DNA of 64,000 bases from Sphingomonadaceae bacterium (GTDB lineage: Bacteria; Pseudomonadota; Alphaproteobacteria; Sphingomonadales; Sphingomonadaceae): assembly GCA_019239915.1 (NCBI GenBank), contig JAFAZF010000013.1, positions 41,008 through 105,007 on the forward strand, given 5' to 3'. Position numbers and translations under genes: made by a program. Under the pieces are notes generated by a model, which worked only from the letters and a program-made list of their open reading frames with translations, was not told where the DNA came from and did no database searches. This document shows, one piece after another, positions 23,447 to 37,781 of this stretch (position 1 is the stretch's first letter; each line of letters starts with the position of its first letter).

Positions 23447-24625
23447 TCACGCCTTCCGCGTCAGCGTGCGCGTCGCCTCGTCGAGGCCGCCCAGCGTCAG
23501 CGGGAACATGCGATCGGACATCGCGTCGCGGATCAGCTTGGTGGACGCGCTGTAGTTCCACTGCTGCTCGGGCACCGGGTTGATCCAGGCGGCGGCCGGA
23601 TAGGTGGTGGTGAGCCGCTGGATCCAGACCAGCCCGGCCTCGTCGTTCATATGCTCGACCGAGCCGCCGGGATGGGTGATCTCGTAGCTGCTCATCGCGG
23701 CATCGCCGACGATCAGAAGCTTATAGTCATGGCCATATTTGTGGAGCACGTCCCACGTCTTCGTCCGCTCGGTGAAGCGGCGGCGGTTGTCCTTCCACAC
23801 GCCCTCGTAGACGCAGTTGTGGAAATAGAAGAATTCGAGATTCTTGAACTCGGCCTTGGCCGCCGAGAACAGCTCCTCGCAGACGCGCACATGCGGGTCC
23901 ATCGAGCCGCCGACGTCGAGGAAGAGCAGCAGCTTGACCGCGTTGTGCCGCTCGGGCCGCATCGCGATGTCGAGCCAGCCGCGGCGCGCGGTGCCGTCGA
24001 TCGTGGCATCGAGATCGAGCTCGTCGGCGGCGCCTTCGCGCGCGAACCGCCGCAGCCGCCTGAGCGCGATCTTGATGTTGCGGGTGCCGAGCTCGCGATC
24101 CGAATCGAGGTTCTGGAACTCGCGCCGTTCCCACACCTTCACCGCGCGGCGATGCTTGCTCTTGCCGCCGATGCGGACGCCTTGGGGATTGTAGCCGGCG
24201 TTACCGAAGGGCGAGGTGCCGCCGGTGCCGATCCACTTGCTGCCGCCCTCGTGGCGGCCTTCCTGCTCCTCGAGCCGCTTCTTCAGCGTCTCCATCAGCT
24301 CCTCCCAGGAGCCGAGCGCCTCGATCTTCGCCATCTCCTCCCGGCTGAGGAACTTCTCGGCGACGGCGCGGAGCCATTCCTCCGGAAGCGCGTGCGCCCC
24401 CCCTTCCGAGGAGAGCTGAAGGCCGCGAAAGATCTGGCCGAACACACGATCGAATTTGTCGATCAGCGCCTCGTCCTTCACGTAGGTGGCGCGCGCGAGA
24501 TAGTAGAATTCCTCGGGGCTGCGCTCGATCACCTCGCGGTCGAGCGCCTCCAGGAGCACGAGATGCTCCTTCAGCGTCGCCGGGATGCCGGCCTTGCGCA
24601 GCGCATCGAGGAAGTTGAGGAACAT
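23447..24625 (-). CDS. CoxE-like von Willebrand A domain protein
   Basis: This 392-residue protein has a helical N-terminal half and a C-terminal VWA domain of the CoxE/YehP kind (LLLFLDVGGSMDPH). The metal site reads D-V-G-G-S-M rather than DxSxS, with a later TDG-like position replaced by VGDAAMSSYE. It lies directly downstream of a MoxR ATPase gene. MoxR/VWA pairs act as chaperones for cofactor insertion or complex assembly. The client is unknown here. Confidence 0.85.
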   Translation of the reverse strand: MFLNFLDALRKAGIPATLKEHLVLLEALDREVIERSPEEFYYLARATYVKDEALIDKFDRVFGQIFRGLQLSSEGGAHALPEEWLRAVAEKFLSREEMAKIEALGSWEELMETLKKRLEEQEGRHEGGSKWIGTGGTSPFGNAGYNPQGVRIGGKSKHRRAVKVWERREFQNLDSDRELGTRNIKIALRRLRRFAREGAADELDLDATIDGTARRGWLDIAMRPERHNAVKLLLFLDVGGSMDPHVRVCEELFSAAKAEFKNLEFFYFHNCVYEGVWKDNRRRFTERTKTWDVLHKYGHDYKLLIVGDAAMSSYEITHPGGSVEHMNDEAGLVWIQRLTTTYPAAAWINPVPEQQWNYSASTKLIRDAMSDRMFPLTLGGLDEATRTLTRKA

Positions 24626-24650
24626 GGGCCTAGACGCCTAAACCAATAAC

Positions 24651-24734
24651 CCGTTCGCGCTGAGCGAAGTCGAAGTGCGTGCCCCCAACGCCACCGTGTG
24701 CGGCACGTCCTTCGACTTCGCTCAGGACGAACGG
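24651..24734. repeat. REPIN-like inverted pair, CCGTTCG family
   Basis: CCGTTCGCGCTGAGCGAAGT at the left and CTTCGACTTCGCTCAGGACG at the right form a near-perfect inverted pair in the spacer between the MoxR and VWA genes, which are otherwise one operon. Confidence 0.8.
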
Positions 24735-24757
24735 ATCATGTGCGGCCGAGAGTGCCC

Positions 24758-25603
<846 letters not shown>

Positions 25604-25667
25604 GCCCGTCTCCCTTCTGCAATGCAGCAGCGATAGGGACGCGTCGAAGCGCGTGCAAGCAAGGGAT

Positions 25668-26333
25668 TCAGGCGGTGTCCCGGCGGGCGGCGCGACGCGT
25701 CTCGAGCAGATCCCAGAGGCCGCGATGCTGGACCAGCACCTGCTGCGCGCCGAACGCGATCGCGCGCTCGACCGCAGGTTCCCCCGACAGCGTCGTCGCG
25801 ACCTCGCGCGTCTCTTCGTCGAGCGGCAGCATCATCGCCGGCGCCGGGATCGACAGGCGGTGCGCGGCGGCATCGAGCACACGGCGGATCGCGCGCCAAT
25901 CGAGCATGAAGGCGAGCGCGGCGCCGAGCGCGCAGCCGGTGCGATCGGACTGCGCCAGCATCGCGAGCGCGTGGTGCTGGTTGGCGACCGCCGCCTCGCT
26001 CTCGGCCTGGCCGGGCGTGCTCGGCAGCGGTCCGGACGCGACGACGAGCTTGGTGAGGAGGCCGCGCTCGCGCGAGAAGCCGGCCGCCGACGCCTCCAGC
26101 CACTCGGCGGCGATGCGGCGCGGGTTGCGCTCGGCGGCATAGTCGATCACGCCGGGAAAGCGACCGTGGAGCATGCCGAGCGCATGGATCGCATCGGCAA
26201 GATCGCGCGGCGCGGCGCTCGCGGCGCACAAGGCGGCGACATAGGGGTGCGTGGCGCTGCCCTCGCCATCGGCAAGCGCGAAGAGCAGCTCGGCGATCCC
26301 GCTGCCCCTTGCCGTCTGCACTGTCGTCGCCAT
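25668..26333 (-). CDS. Conserved hypothetical helical protein
   Basis: This 221-residue protein is rich in Ala and predicted helices. Recognisable blocks are ATHPYVAALCAASAAPRDLA, ALGMLHGRFPGVIDYAAERN and ANQHHALAMLAQSDRTGCAL. It resembles uncharacterised proteins I associate with sphingomonads, but I cannot assign a function. It lies upstream of the MoxR gene on the same strand. Confidence 0.65.
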   Translation of the reverse strand: MATTVQTARGSGIAELLFALADGEGSATHPYVAALCAASAAPRDLADAIHALGMLHGRFPGVIDYAAERNPRRIAAEWLEASAAGFSRERGLLTKLVVASGPLPSTPGQAESEAAVANQHHALAMLAQSDRTGCALGAALAFMLDWRAIRRVLDAAAHRLSIPAPAMMLPLDEETREVATTLSGEPAVERAIAFGAQQVLVQHRGLWDLLETRRAARRDTA

Positions 26334-26494
26334 GAATCTCTCCCCGGACGCGCAACAACGGGCGCGCGATCGGAACCATGGCTGAGGGACCTATACCAAG
26401 CCCCGTAAAAAGCTGGTGAAACCCGGATTAGGCATTTGCTGACGCGGGTTAACGGCCCGCGCTGGGACATGGCGGCACGAGGCTTGACCCTGAT

Positions 26495-26525
26495 AGCGGC
26501 TCCTGCTTTCGCAGGAGCACTGCGG
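26495..26525. repeat. Single hairpin repeat (CTCCTG/CAGGAG)
   Basis: GGCTCCTGCTTTCGCAGGAG forms an 8-bp stem with a TTTC loop just after the FkbM gene's stop. It may act as a transcription terminator although no T run follows. The rest of 26334-26534 shows nothing else. Confidence 0.5.
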
Positions 26526-26534
26526 TGCATCGGA

Positions 26535-27491
26535 TCAGCGTTTGGCGCTGCGATGCCGCAGCAGGATGGCGGCGCGATAGCGGAGCCGGGCGAGATCGGC
26601 ATAGGCGATCGGGCGGCGGCTGGTGATCTGGAGATCGTAGGCCTCGAGCCCAAGGCCATCGAGATAGGCGAGGAAATCGGCGGTGCCGAAACCGAGTGCC
26701 TCCATCTGGCCGGGCGACCACTCCATCAGGATCGATATTCGCGGGTTCGCGCCGATCGTGCGCTCGGCGCCTTGCAGCACCAGCTGTTCCGCCCCCTCGA
26801 CATCGACCTTGAGGAAGTCGACGCGCCCACCGAGCTCCTGCGCAAGCTCATCGACCGGCACGCATTCGACGGCGAACGCCGTCGCCGGACGCTCGCCGAA
26901 GCTGGCGGCGAAGTGATCGTCGTAGGCATAGAGGCTGGTGTTGCCGGAGCGCGTGTCGCGGCGGTGCAGCGTCATCGCGCCGCGCGCCGCGCCGGCGGCG
27001 ACGTTGAGAACGCGCGCGCTATCGAGGAAGCCGTTGGCGGCGATGTTGTCGCGGGCCAGCCCGAACACGCCCGGCTCGGGCTCGACGGCCACGATCCGGC
27101 CGGCCGGCGCGAAGCGCGCCATCAGGCAGGCGAAATAGCCGAAGTTGCAGCCGACATCGATGCAATGGCTGTCGCGACGGAGATGCTGGAGAAGATAGCG
27201 CGTCGGCGCCTTCTCGTAGCGTCCGGAGGCGACGAACATCGGCGTGATCAGCCGATCATTGGCTTCGACGAAATAGGCGATCTCGCGGCCACCCACGATG
27301 ATGGCGACGAGCAGCCGGTTGTCGCCGACATAAACCGCGCGGCCCGAACGGCGGCCATCCAGCTGCGCCAGCAACTGCCGCGCGCCCCTCGTTACGCTCT
27401 CGAACACAAGATGAGGCGTTCGCCGGTTCGGACGTGAAAGGCAAGCGCTGCCGCAAGAAGCGCGAGGCCGGGCCGAAAGGGACACCGTCAT
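26535..27491 (-). CDS. FkbM-family methyltransferase
   Basis: This protein has up to 318 residues. SAM-binding motif I appears as CIDVGCNFGYFACLMAR, acidic motif II as IVAVEPEPGVF, and the FkbM signature as VDFLKVDVEGAEQLVLQGAE. Such enzymes O-methylate sugars, lipids or polyketides; the substrate is unknown. The first ATG (27491) lies inside a palindromic repeat, and the first 28 residues are Ser/Arg/Cys-rich. A later start such as GTG 27407 is plausible. Confidence 0.85.
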   Translation of the reverse strand: MTVSLSARPRASCGSACLSRPNRRTPHLVFESVTRGARQLLAQLDGRRSGRAVYVGDNRLLVAIIVGGREIAYFVEANDRLITPMFVASGRYEKAPTRYLLQHLRRDSHCIDVGCNFGYFACLMARFAPAGRIVAVEPEPGVFGLARDNIAANGFLDSARVLNVAAGAARGAMTLHRRDTRSGNTSLYAYDDHFAASFGERPATAFAVECVPVDELAQELGGRVDFLKVDVEGAEQLVLQGAERTIGANPRISILMEWSPGQMEALGFGTADFLAYLDGLGLEAYDLQITSRRPIAYADLARLRYRAAILLRHRSAKR

Positions 27492-27578
27492 TCCCGGGCA
27501 GGCGGGAATCCATAGCCGCTGACGTCGCGATTTTCATGACCGGTCGAGCATATGGATTCCCGCCGGCGCGGGAATGAC
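27487..27578. repeat. REPIN-like pair, GTCATTCCC / GGGAATGAC family
   Basis: The left copy at 27487-27513 (GTCATTCCCGGGCAGGCGGG, continuing to AATCCAT) and the right copy at 27552-27578 (ATGGATTCCCG...CGGGAATGAC) are inverted to each other. The pair lies between rpoD's stop and the FkbM gene's start. Confidence 0.8.
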
Positions 27579-27614
27579 GAAATCTGTTTTTCTAACGTCG
27601 GCTCCGCGCGCCGC

Positions 27615-29666
<2,052 letters not shown>

Positions 29667-29680
29667 CCGTGAGCCCTATC

Positions 29681-31540
29681 TCAAACCGTCGCGCCGTCAG
29701 CCTGGACCAAATCCATGAGCCGACGTTCCGTATCCCTCAACGCCGCGCGCAGCCGCTGCTGCTCTGCGAACGCGGCCTCGTCCATGCGCTCGCCCAGCCG
29801 CGCGCTCGCCTGCGCCAGCGCCGCGTCGATCTCGGGCCGCGCGACGAGGACATCGATCGCTTCCCCAAGGTCACGATGCGCCCGTTCCGGGTCCGCATCG
29901 TCGCGCAGAAAGGAAAAGGCAAGGCCGTTCATCTGCCCGATCTCGCGTGCCAGCCCATCGAGCCCCGCAGCCGCCAATATGGGAGCAAGACCAGTCGCTT
30001 CAAGCGCCTCGTCATCGAGCGCGGCATCGAGCAGTGCGGCGCGCAGCCGATCGAGCGGCCGCTGGACGAGACGGAGATCGGCAATGCGCTCGGAATGCTC
30101 GGCGATCCACGCAGGATGGCGGAGCAGCCCGGCGAAGACTGCGCGCAACAGCCGCTCGTCGATCCCGCCGCTGCGGATCGCGTGCGCCTGAGCCGATACG
30201 GGACGTTCGACCGGCATCCAGCCGCGGCGATCGCGCGGGCCTGACTGCCGCGGGCCACGGCGCGGCAGCCGGCGATCTGTGAACAGACCTTCGCAGCGGC
30301 GGCGAAACTCGGCCTGATATTCGCGCCGTAACTCAGGGTCGCCGATCGCTTGCGCCTGTTCGTTCAGGCGGCGCGACAGGCTCGCCCGCGCCTCGGGCGT
30401 GGTCAGCGGCTCGGCGTCTCGCTCGTGCCGCCACAGCCGCTCGACGAGCGGCTCAGGCTCGGCGAGCAGCGCGTCGATCGCCGCCTTGCCTCCGGAGCGG
30501 ATCAGGTCGTCGGGATCCTGGCCCGCCGGCAGTGTCACGAAGCGCAGCGTGCGATCGGGCGCGAGCATCGGCAGCGCGCGGCCGATCGCGCGGATCGCGG
30601 CGCGCTGGCCGGCGCCATCGCCGTCGAAGCAGAGGATCGGCGCCTCGTGCGTGCGCCACAGCCGCTCGAGCTGCATCTCGGTGAGCGCCGTGCCGAGCGG
30701 CGCGACGGCCTCCTCGATGCCGGCCTGGGCGAGCGCGATCACGTCCATATAGCCTTCAACGACGACGATCCGGTTCGCTTTACGCGCGGGCCCGGCGGCG
30801 CGATCGAGATTGAAGAGCGTGCGCCCCTTGTCGAACAGCGGCGTGTCCGGCGAATTCAGATATTTGGGCTCGCCGGAATCGAGGATGCGGCCGCCGAACG
30901 CGATGACGCGGCCGCGCGGATCCCGGATCGGGATCATCAGCCGGCCGCGGAAGCGGTCGTAGGGCTCCTTACCTTTCTCGTCGGGACGGATGACGAGGCC
31001 GGCTTCGACGAGCTTGTCGAGCCCGAACTGCGGCTCGAGCGCCTGGCGGAGGCGATTGCGGCTATCCGGCGCGAAGCCCATCGCGAAGCCCGCCACCGTC
31101 TTGTCCGTAAGCGTGCGCCGCTTGACGTAGGCGCGCGCCGCCGCGCCGTTCGCGCCGGCGAGCTCGTTCGCGAAGAACCGCGCCGCGGCCTCGGTGACGT
31201 CGTGCAGCGTCTCGGCCTTGGCGGCGCGCTCCTGCGCACGGGGATCGGGCGCGGGCATCTCGACACCGGCGGCCTGCGCGAGTTCCTTCACCGCATCAAT
31301 GAAGCCCAAGCCGAGCTGGTCGGTCATCCAGCGGATCGCATCGCCATGCGCACCGCAGCCGAAGCAATGGTAGAAGCCCTTGGCGTCGTTGACGTAGAAG
31401 CTCGGCGTCTTCTCGTCGTGGAAAGGGCAGCAGCCTTTGAACTCGCGGCCGGCGCGGGTCAGCTTCATCGACTTGCCGACGAGCGCGGAAAGCAAGGTGC
31501 GGGCGCGCAGCTCGTCGAGGAAGGCGGGGGAGAGCGACAT
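29681..31540 (-). CDS. dnaG: DNA primase
   Basis: This 619-residue enzyme makes replication primers. The N-terminal zinc ribbon is CPFHDEKTPSF...YHCFGCG. The TOPRIM region contains VVEGYMDVIAL and CFDGDGAGQRAA, and a helicase-binding C-terminal domain follows. The start is ATG 31540; the 15 codons upstream derive from a palindromic repeat. It overlaps the upstream DUF559 gene's stop by one base. Confidence 0.96.
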   Translation of the reverse strand: MSLSPAFLDELRARTLLSALVGKSMKLTRAGREFKGCCPFHDEKTPSFYVNDAKGFYHCFGCGAHGDAIRWMTDQLGLGFIDAVKELAQAAGVEMPAPDPRAQERAAKAETLHDVTEAAARFFANELAGANGAAARAYVKRRTLTDKTVAGFAMGFAPDSRNRLRQALEPQFGLDKLVEAGLVIRPDEKGKEPYDRFRGRLMIPIRDPRGRVIAFGGRILDSGEPKYLNSPDTPLFDKGRTLFNLDRAAGPARKANRIVVVEGYMDVIALAQAGIEEAVAPLGTALTEMQLERLWRTHEAPILCFDGDGAGQRAAIRAIGRALPMLAPDRTLRFVTLPAGQDPDDLIRSGGKAAIDALLAEPEPLVERLWRHERDAEPLTTPEARASLSRRLNEQAQAIGDPELRREYQAEFRRRCEGLFTDRRLPRRGPRQSGPRDRRGWMPVERPVSAQAHAIRSGGIDERLLRAVFAGLLRHPAWIAEHSERIADLRLVQRPLDRLRAALLDAALDDEALEATGLAPILAAAGLDGLAREIGQMNGLAFSFLRDDADPERAHRDLGEAIDVLVARPEIDAALAQASARLGERMDEAAFAEQQRLRAALRDTERRLMDLVQADGATV

Positions 31541-31926
31541 CACTCCCCCTCCCGCTGGCGGGAGGGGGCTGGGGGGTGGGCGCACGAGTCGAGGATGCGA
31601 AGCAGCACGTTCTCGATATTATCCTGAACCTCATTGTTCCAGAAGCGGATCACATGATAGCCGGCGCGTTCGATACGTTCGGTTCGCGTACGATCCTGTT
31701 CCGCCTGCATTGCGTGCTGGCCGCCATCAATCTCGACCACCAACCGCGCTGATCGACAGACGAAATCGCAGAGATAGCCGGCAATCGGAAGCTGGCGGCT
31801 GAATTTGAACGCGCCCAGCTGGGAACGGCGCAGATGGCGCCAGAGCAACTGCTCGCTAACGGTGGCGTCGGTACGAAGCGATTGTGCCAGTGCGGTCGGT
31901 CTGCCGAGCCGGAAGCGCGAGCCCAC
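31540..31926 (-). CDS. DUF559 (Vsr-like) endonuclease-domain protein, copy 1
   Basis: This protein has about 128 residues. It shows the PD-(D/E)XK-type core of DUF559: EQLLWRHLRRSQLGAFKFSR, a DFVCRSARLVVEIDGGQHAM segment with acidic E and D plus Gln-His, and YHVIRFWNNEV. Relatives are uncharacterised, related to very-short-patch repair nucleases. GTG 31926 lies within the right-hand palindrome, which also supplies GGAGGGG. The last dozen codons and stop lie in or beside the left palindrome. An alternative GTG 32037 would couple to yqeY's stop. It lies between yqeY and dnaG on their strand. Confidence 0.85.
   Translation of the reverse strand: MGSRFRLGRPTALAQSLRTDATVSEQLLWRHLRRSQLGAFKFSRQLPIAGYLCDFVCRSARLVVEIDGGQHAMQAEQDRTRTERIERAGYHVIRFWNNEVQDNIENVLLRILDSCAHPPAPSRQREGE
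31543..31582. repeat. GC-rich palindrome, left bracket of DUF559 copy 1
   Basis: A CTCCCGC...GCGGGAG hairpin followed by GGGGCTGGGGGGTGGGC. It encodes the C-terminal tail of the DUF559 protein and lies just before the dnaG start. Confidence 0.85.
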
Positions 31927-32010
31927 CCCTCGATCCCCTCCCGCAAGCGGGAGGGGAGGACCGGCAGTCTCCGCCTCTCGCGTGCAGGAGAGGGCTGGGG
32001 GGTTGGCGCC
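31920..32010. repeat. GC-rich palindromes, right bracket of DUF559 copy 1 (two copies)
   Basis: 31920-31959 is the inverted partner of the left bracket (GCCCACCCCTCGATCCC then CTCCCGCAAGCGGGAG). A third copy at 31974-32010 (CTCTC...GAGAG then GGCTGGGGGGTTGGCGCC) has the orientation of the left one. Confidence 0.8.
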
Positions 32011-32033
32011 CGGCTCGTGGCTGGGCGTTCCGC

Positions 32034-32489
32034 TCACCCCGCCAGCGCCGCCTTCACCAGACCGCTCGCCTTGCTCATGTCGATCTGGCCGGCGAAGCGT
32101 TCCTTCACGGCGACCATGACGCGGCCCATGTCCTTGACCGTCGTCGCGCCGAGTTCCGCCACCACGCCAGCGATCGCCGCCTTCGCCTCCGCCTCGTCCA
32201 TCTGCTTCGGCATGAAGCTCTCGATCACCGCCAGCTCGGCCCGCTCGGCCGCCGCAAGCTCGGCGCGGCCGCCCTTGTCGAACATATCGATCGATTCGCG
32301 GCGCTGCTTAGCCATCTTCTGGAGCACCTCGGCGACGAGCGCGTCATCGTCCGCCGGGGCGGCGCCGGTGCGCGCCTCGATGTCGCGATTCTTGATCGCG
32401 GCCTGGATCAGCCGGATGGCGGCGGTGCGCTCGCTGTCGCGCGCCTTCATGGCGGTGACGAGCGCGGTCTTGATGTCGTCGCGGATCAC
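32034..32489 (-). CDS. yqeY: GatB/YqeY domain protein
   Basis: This protein of about 151 residues matches the YqeY family (tRNA-amidotransferase GatB C-terminal-like domain): KARDSERTAAIRLIQAAIKN, ESFMPKQMDEAEAKAAI and GRVMVAVKERFAGQIDMSKA. No enzymatic role is established. It commonly lies upstream of dnaG-rpoD. GTG 32489 is chosen for family length. Confidence 0.87.
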   Translation of the reverse strand: MIRDDIKTALVTAMKARDSERTAAIRLIQAAIKNRDIEARTGAAPADDDALVAEVLQKMAKQRRESIDMFDKGGRAELAAAERAELAVIESFMPKQMDEAEAKAAIAGVVAELGATTVKDMGRVMVAVKERFAGQIDMSKASGLVKAALAG

Positions 32490-32635
32490 GGGCGAATCAT
32501 TGTCTCGGGCTTTCGGGCAAGCGATCAGCATAGGGCGCCGCGCCGAAAATGTAAGCGATTGACCGGCTCATGGCGCGCACCTAAGTGCCCGGCCGTTTAC
32601 CCGCAGCATGGCTCGAGAGAAGGAGGCCCCGCCAC

Positions 32636-33874
32636 ATGGCCGACGCGCGCGCGCGCCCCGAAGGTGCCACCGGCGTTCTCGCGCTGGCGGACGGATCGCT
32701 GATCTGGGGCCGCGGCTTCGGCGCGGAAGGATCGGCGGTCGGCGAGGTCTGCTTCAACACCGCGATGACCGGCTATCAGGAGGTGATGACCGATCCGAGC
32801 TACGCCGGGCAGATCATCAATTTCACCTTCCCGCATATCGGCAATGTCGGCGCCAACCCCGAGGATATCGAGGCGCAGAACCCGCACGCGCTCGGCCTGA
32901 TCGTCCGTGAGGACGTGACCGCGCCGTCCAACTTCCGCGCGACGCAGCGCTTCGACGAGTGGCTGCGCAACAACGGCCGCATTGGGCTTTCGGGAGTCGA
33001 TACGCGTGCGCTCACCCGCGCGATCCGCATCGGCGGCGCGCCCAACGGCGTCATCGCGCACGACGCAGCCGGCGATTTCGATACCGACGCCCTCGTCGCG
33101 CAGGCGCGTGCCTGGCCGGGCCTCGAGGGCATGGACCTCGCTAGGCAAGTCTCGACGCTGCAGACCTACCAGTGGGACGACGGCCTGTGGCGGCTCGGCG
33201 AGGGCTATGAACGTGCCTCGACTTCGCTCGGCACGAACGGCGGGCTTGAAGCAGGAAAGCCGTTCGTCCCGAGCGAAGTCGAGGGACGCGCCGCAAGCGA
33301 CAGCCGTCCGCATGTCGTCGCGATCGACTATGGCCTCAAGCGCAACATCCTGCGCAACCTCGTCGCCGCCGGCGCGCGTGTCACCGTCGTGCCCGCGACC
33401 GCGAGCTACGAGGACGTGATGCGCCACCAGCCCGACGGCGTCTTCCTCTCCAACGGCCCCGGCGATCCGGCGGCGACCGGCGAATATGCCGTGCCGGTGA
33501 TCCGCAAGCTTTTGGAAGTCGGCAAGCCGGTCTTCGGCATCTGCCTCGGCCACCAGCTGCTCGGGCTGGCGGTCGGCGCGCGCACCTCCAAGATGCATCA
33601 GGGCCATCGCGGCGCTAACCACCCAGTCAGGCGCGCGTCCGACGGCCGCGTCGAGATCACCAGCATGAACCACGGCTTCGCGGTCGAGACCGAGACCCTG
33701 CCCGCCAACGCCGAGCCGACCCACTTCTCGCTGTTCGACGGCAGCCTGGCCGGGCTGAGGCTCACCGACAAGCCGGCGTTCAGCGTGCAGTACCACCCCG
33801 AGGCGAGCCCCGGCCCGCAGGACAGCCACTATCTGTTCGAGCAGTTCGTCGCGCAACTCCGGAGCGCGGCGTGA
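32636..33874 (+). CDS. carA: Carbamoyl-phosphate synthase small subunit
   Basis: This 412-residue glutamine amidotransferase subunit feeds ammonia to CarB for arginine and pyrimidine synthesis. The N-terminal CPSase domain is typical (FNTAMTGYQEVMTDPSYAGQ). The class I GATase has nucleophile Cys in FGICLGHQLLGLA and the His-Glu pair in YHPEASPGP. Residues about 193-218 derive from a palindromic repeat inserted in frame between the two domains. AGGAGG at 32621-32626 supports ATG 32636. Confidence 0.96.
   Translation: MADARARPEGATGVLALADGSLIWGRGFGAEGSAVGEVCFNTAMTGYQEVMTDPSYAGQIINFTFPHIGNVGANPEDIEAQNPHALGLIVREDVTAPSNFRATQRFDEWLRNNGRIGLSGVDTRALTRAIRIGGAPNGVIAHDAAGDFDTDALVAQARAWPGLEGMDLARQVSTLQTYQWDDGLWRLGEGYERASTSLGTNGGLEAGKPFVPSEVEGRAASDSRPHVVAIDYGLKRNILRNLVAAGARVTVVPATASYEDVMRHQPDGVFLSNGPGDPAATGEYAVPVIRKLLEVGKPVFGICLGHQLLGLAVGARTSKMHQGHRGANHPVRRASDGRVEITSMNHGFAVETETLPANAEPTHFSLFDGSLAGLRLTDKPAFSVQYHPEASPGPQDSHYLFEQFVAQLRSAA
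33212..33288. repeat. CCGTTCG-family repeat pair inserted in frame within carA
   Basis: CCTCGACTTCGCTCGGCACG...CGG on the left and CCGTTCGTCCCGAGCGAAGT...CGAGG on the right form an inverted pair in the opposite order to the intergenic copies. It is translated as part of CarA (residues about 193-218, including FVPSEVEGRA) and lies in the linker before the glutaminase domain. Confidence 0.8.
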
Positions 33875-33878
33875 CGAC

Positions 33879-33916
33879 TCCCTCTCCCCAGCGGGGAGAG
33901 GGTCGGGGTGAGGGGG
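33879..33916. repeat. GC-rich palindrome, left bracket of DUF559 copy 2
   Basis: CCCTCTCCCC-AG-CGGGGAGAGGG hairpin followed by TCGGGGTGAGGG, starting five bases after the carA stop. Confidence 0.88.
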
Positions 33917-33924
33917 CTACGACA

Positions 33925-34275
33925 TCAGCTATTCCGCGCCAGTCGAACCTGGGCGGCAATCACTTCGAGGACGGCTTCGAGATTTTCCGTAACGTCGTTA
34001 TTCCAGAAGCGGACGACTGTAAGGCCGCCGGCTTCGATGAATTCCGTTCGGGCATCATCGGCTGTGCTCATTATGTGCTGACCGCCATCCAGCTCGATCA
34101 CCAGGCGGGCAGCGCGGCATGCGAAGTCCACGACATAGGGACCTATCGGAAACTGGCGCACGAACTTAGCGCCTTCAATCTGCCGGTTGCGCAGCCGCTG
34201 CCACAAGAACGCCTCGACCGCCGTCGCATCTCGCCGCAGGGTGCGGGCAATCGGCGTCAGCCTCTTCTCCGTCAT
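33925..34275 (-). CDS. DUF559 (Vsr-like) endonuclease-domain protein, copy 2
   Basis: This 116-residue DUF559 protein has AVEAFLWQRLRNRQIEGAKF, a VDFACRAARLVIELDGGQHI core and VVRFWNNDVTENLE. Judged by eye it is clearly homologous to copy 1 but diverged, so the two are not a recent duplication. It runs antisense to carA and carB and fills the space between them. ATG 34275 is chosen; a TTG at 34296 inside the palindrome would add seven residues. The nuclease target is unknown. Confidence 0.87.
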   Translation of the reverse strand: MTEKRLTPIARTLRRDATAVEAFLWQRLRNRQIEGAKFVRQFPIGPYVVDFACRAARLVIELDGGQHIMSTADDARTEFIEAGGLTVVRFWNNDVTENLEAVLEVIAAQVRLARNS

Positions 34276-34282
34276 CGGCGGA

Positions 34283-34320
34283 CCACCCTCACCCAACCCT
34301 CTCCCTCCAGGGAGAGGGCT
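34283..34320. repeat. GC-rich palindrome, right bracket of DUF559 copy 2
   Basis: ACCCTCACCCAA then CCCTCTCCCTCCAGGGAGAGGG: the inverted partner of 33879-33916, ending 18 bases before carB. Confidence 0.88.
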
Positions 34321-34338
34321 AAAGGCTCCTCATAGACT

Positions 34339-37674
<3,336 letters not shown>

Positions 37675-37781
37675 TCCCGACATCCTGTTAGGCGCGGGCG
37701 ACCTTCCGGACGGAGGGGCGCCGGGAGAGCGGCGTTGGCGGGCGTTCCGCCGATGATCGAACGACGAAAGGGTAGTTGCGG

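Noticed and set aside
31926..32037. Start of DUF559 copy 1 at GTG 32037
   Set aside because: Although GTGA coupling to yqeY is possible, the added 37 residues derive from repeat DNA and the family fold begins after 31926. Kept only as an alternative.
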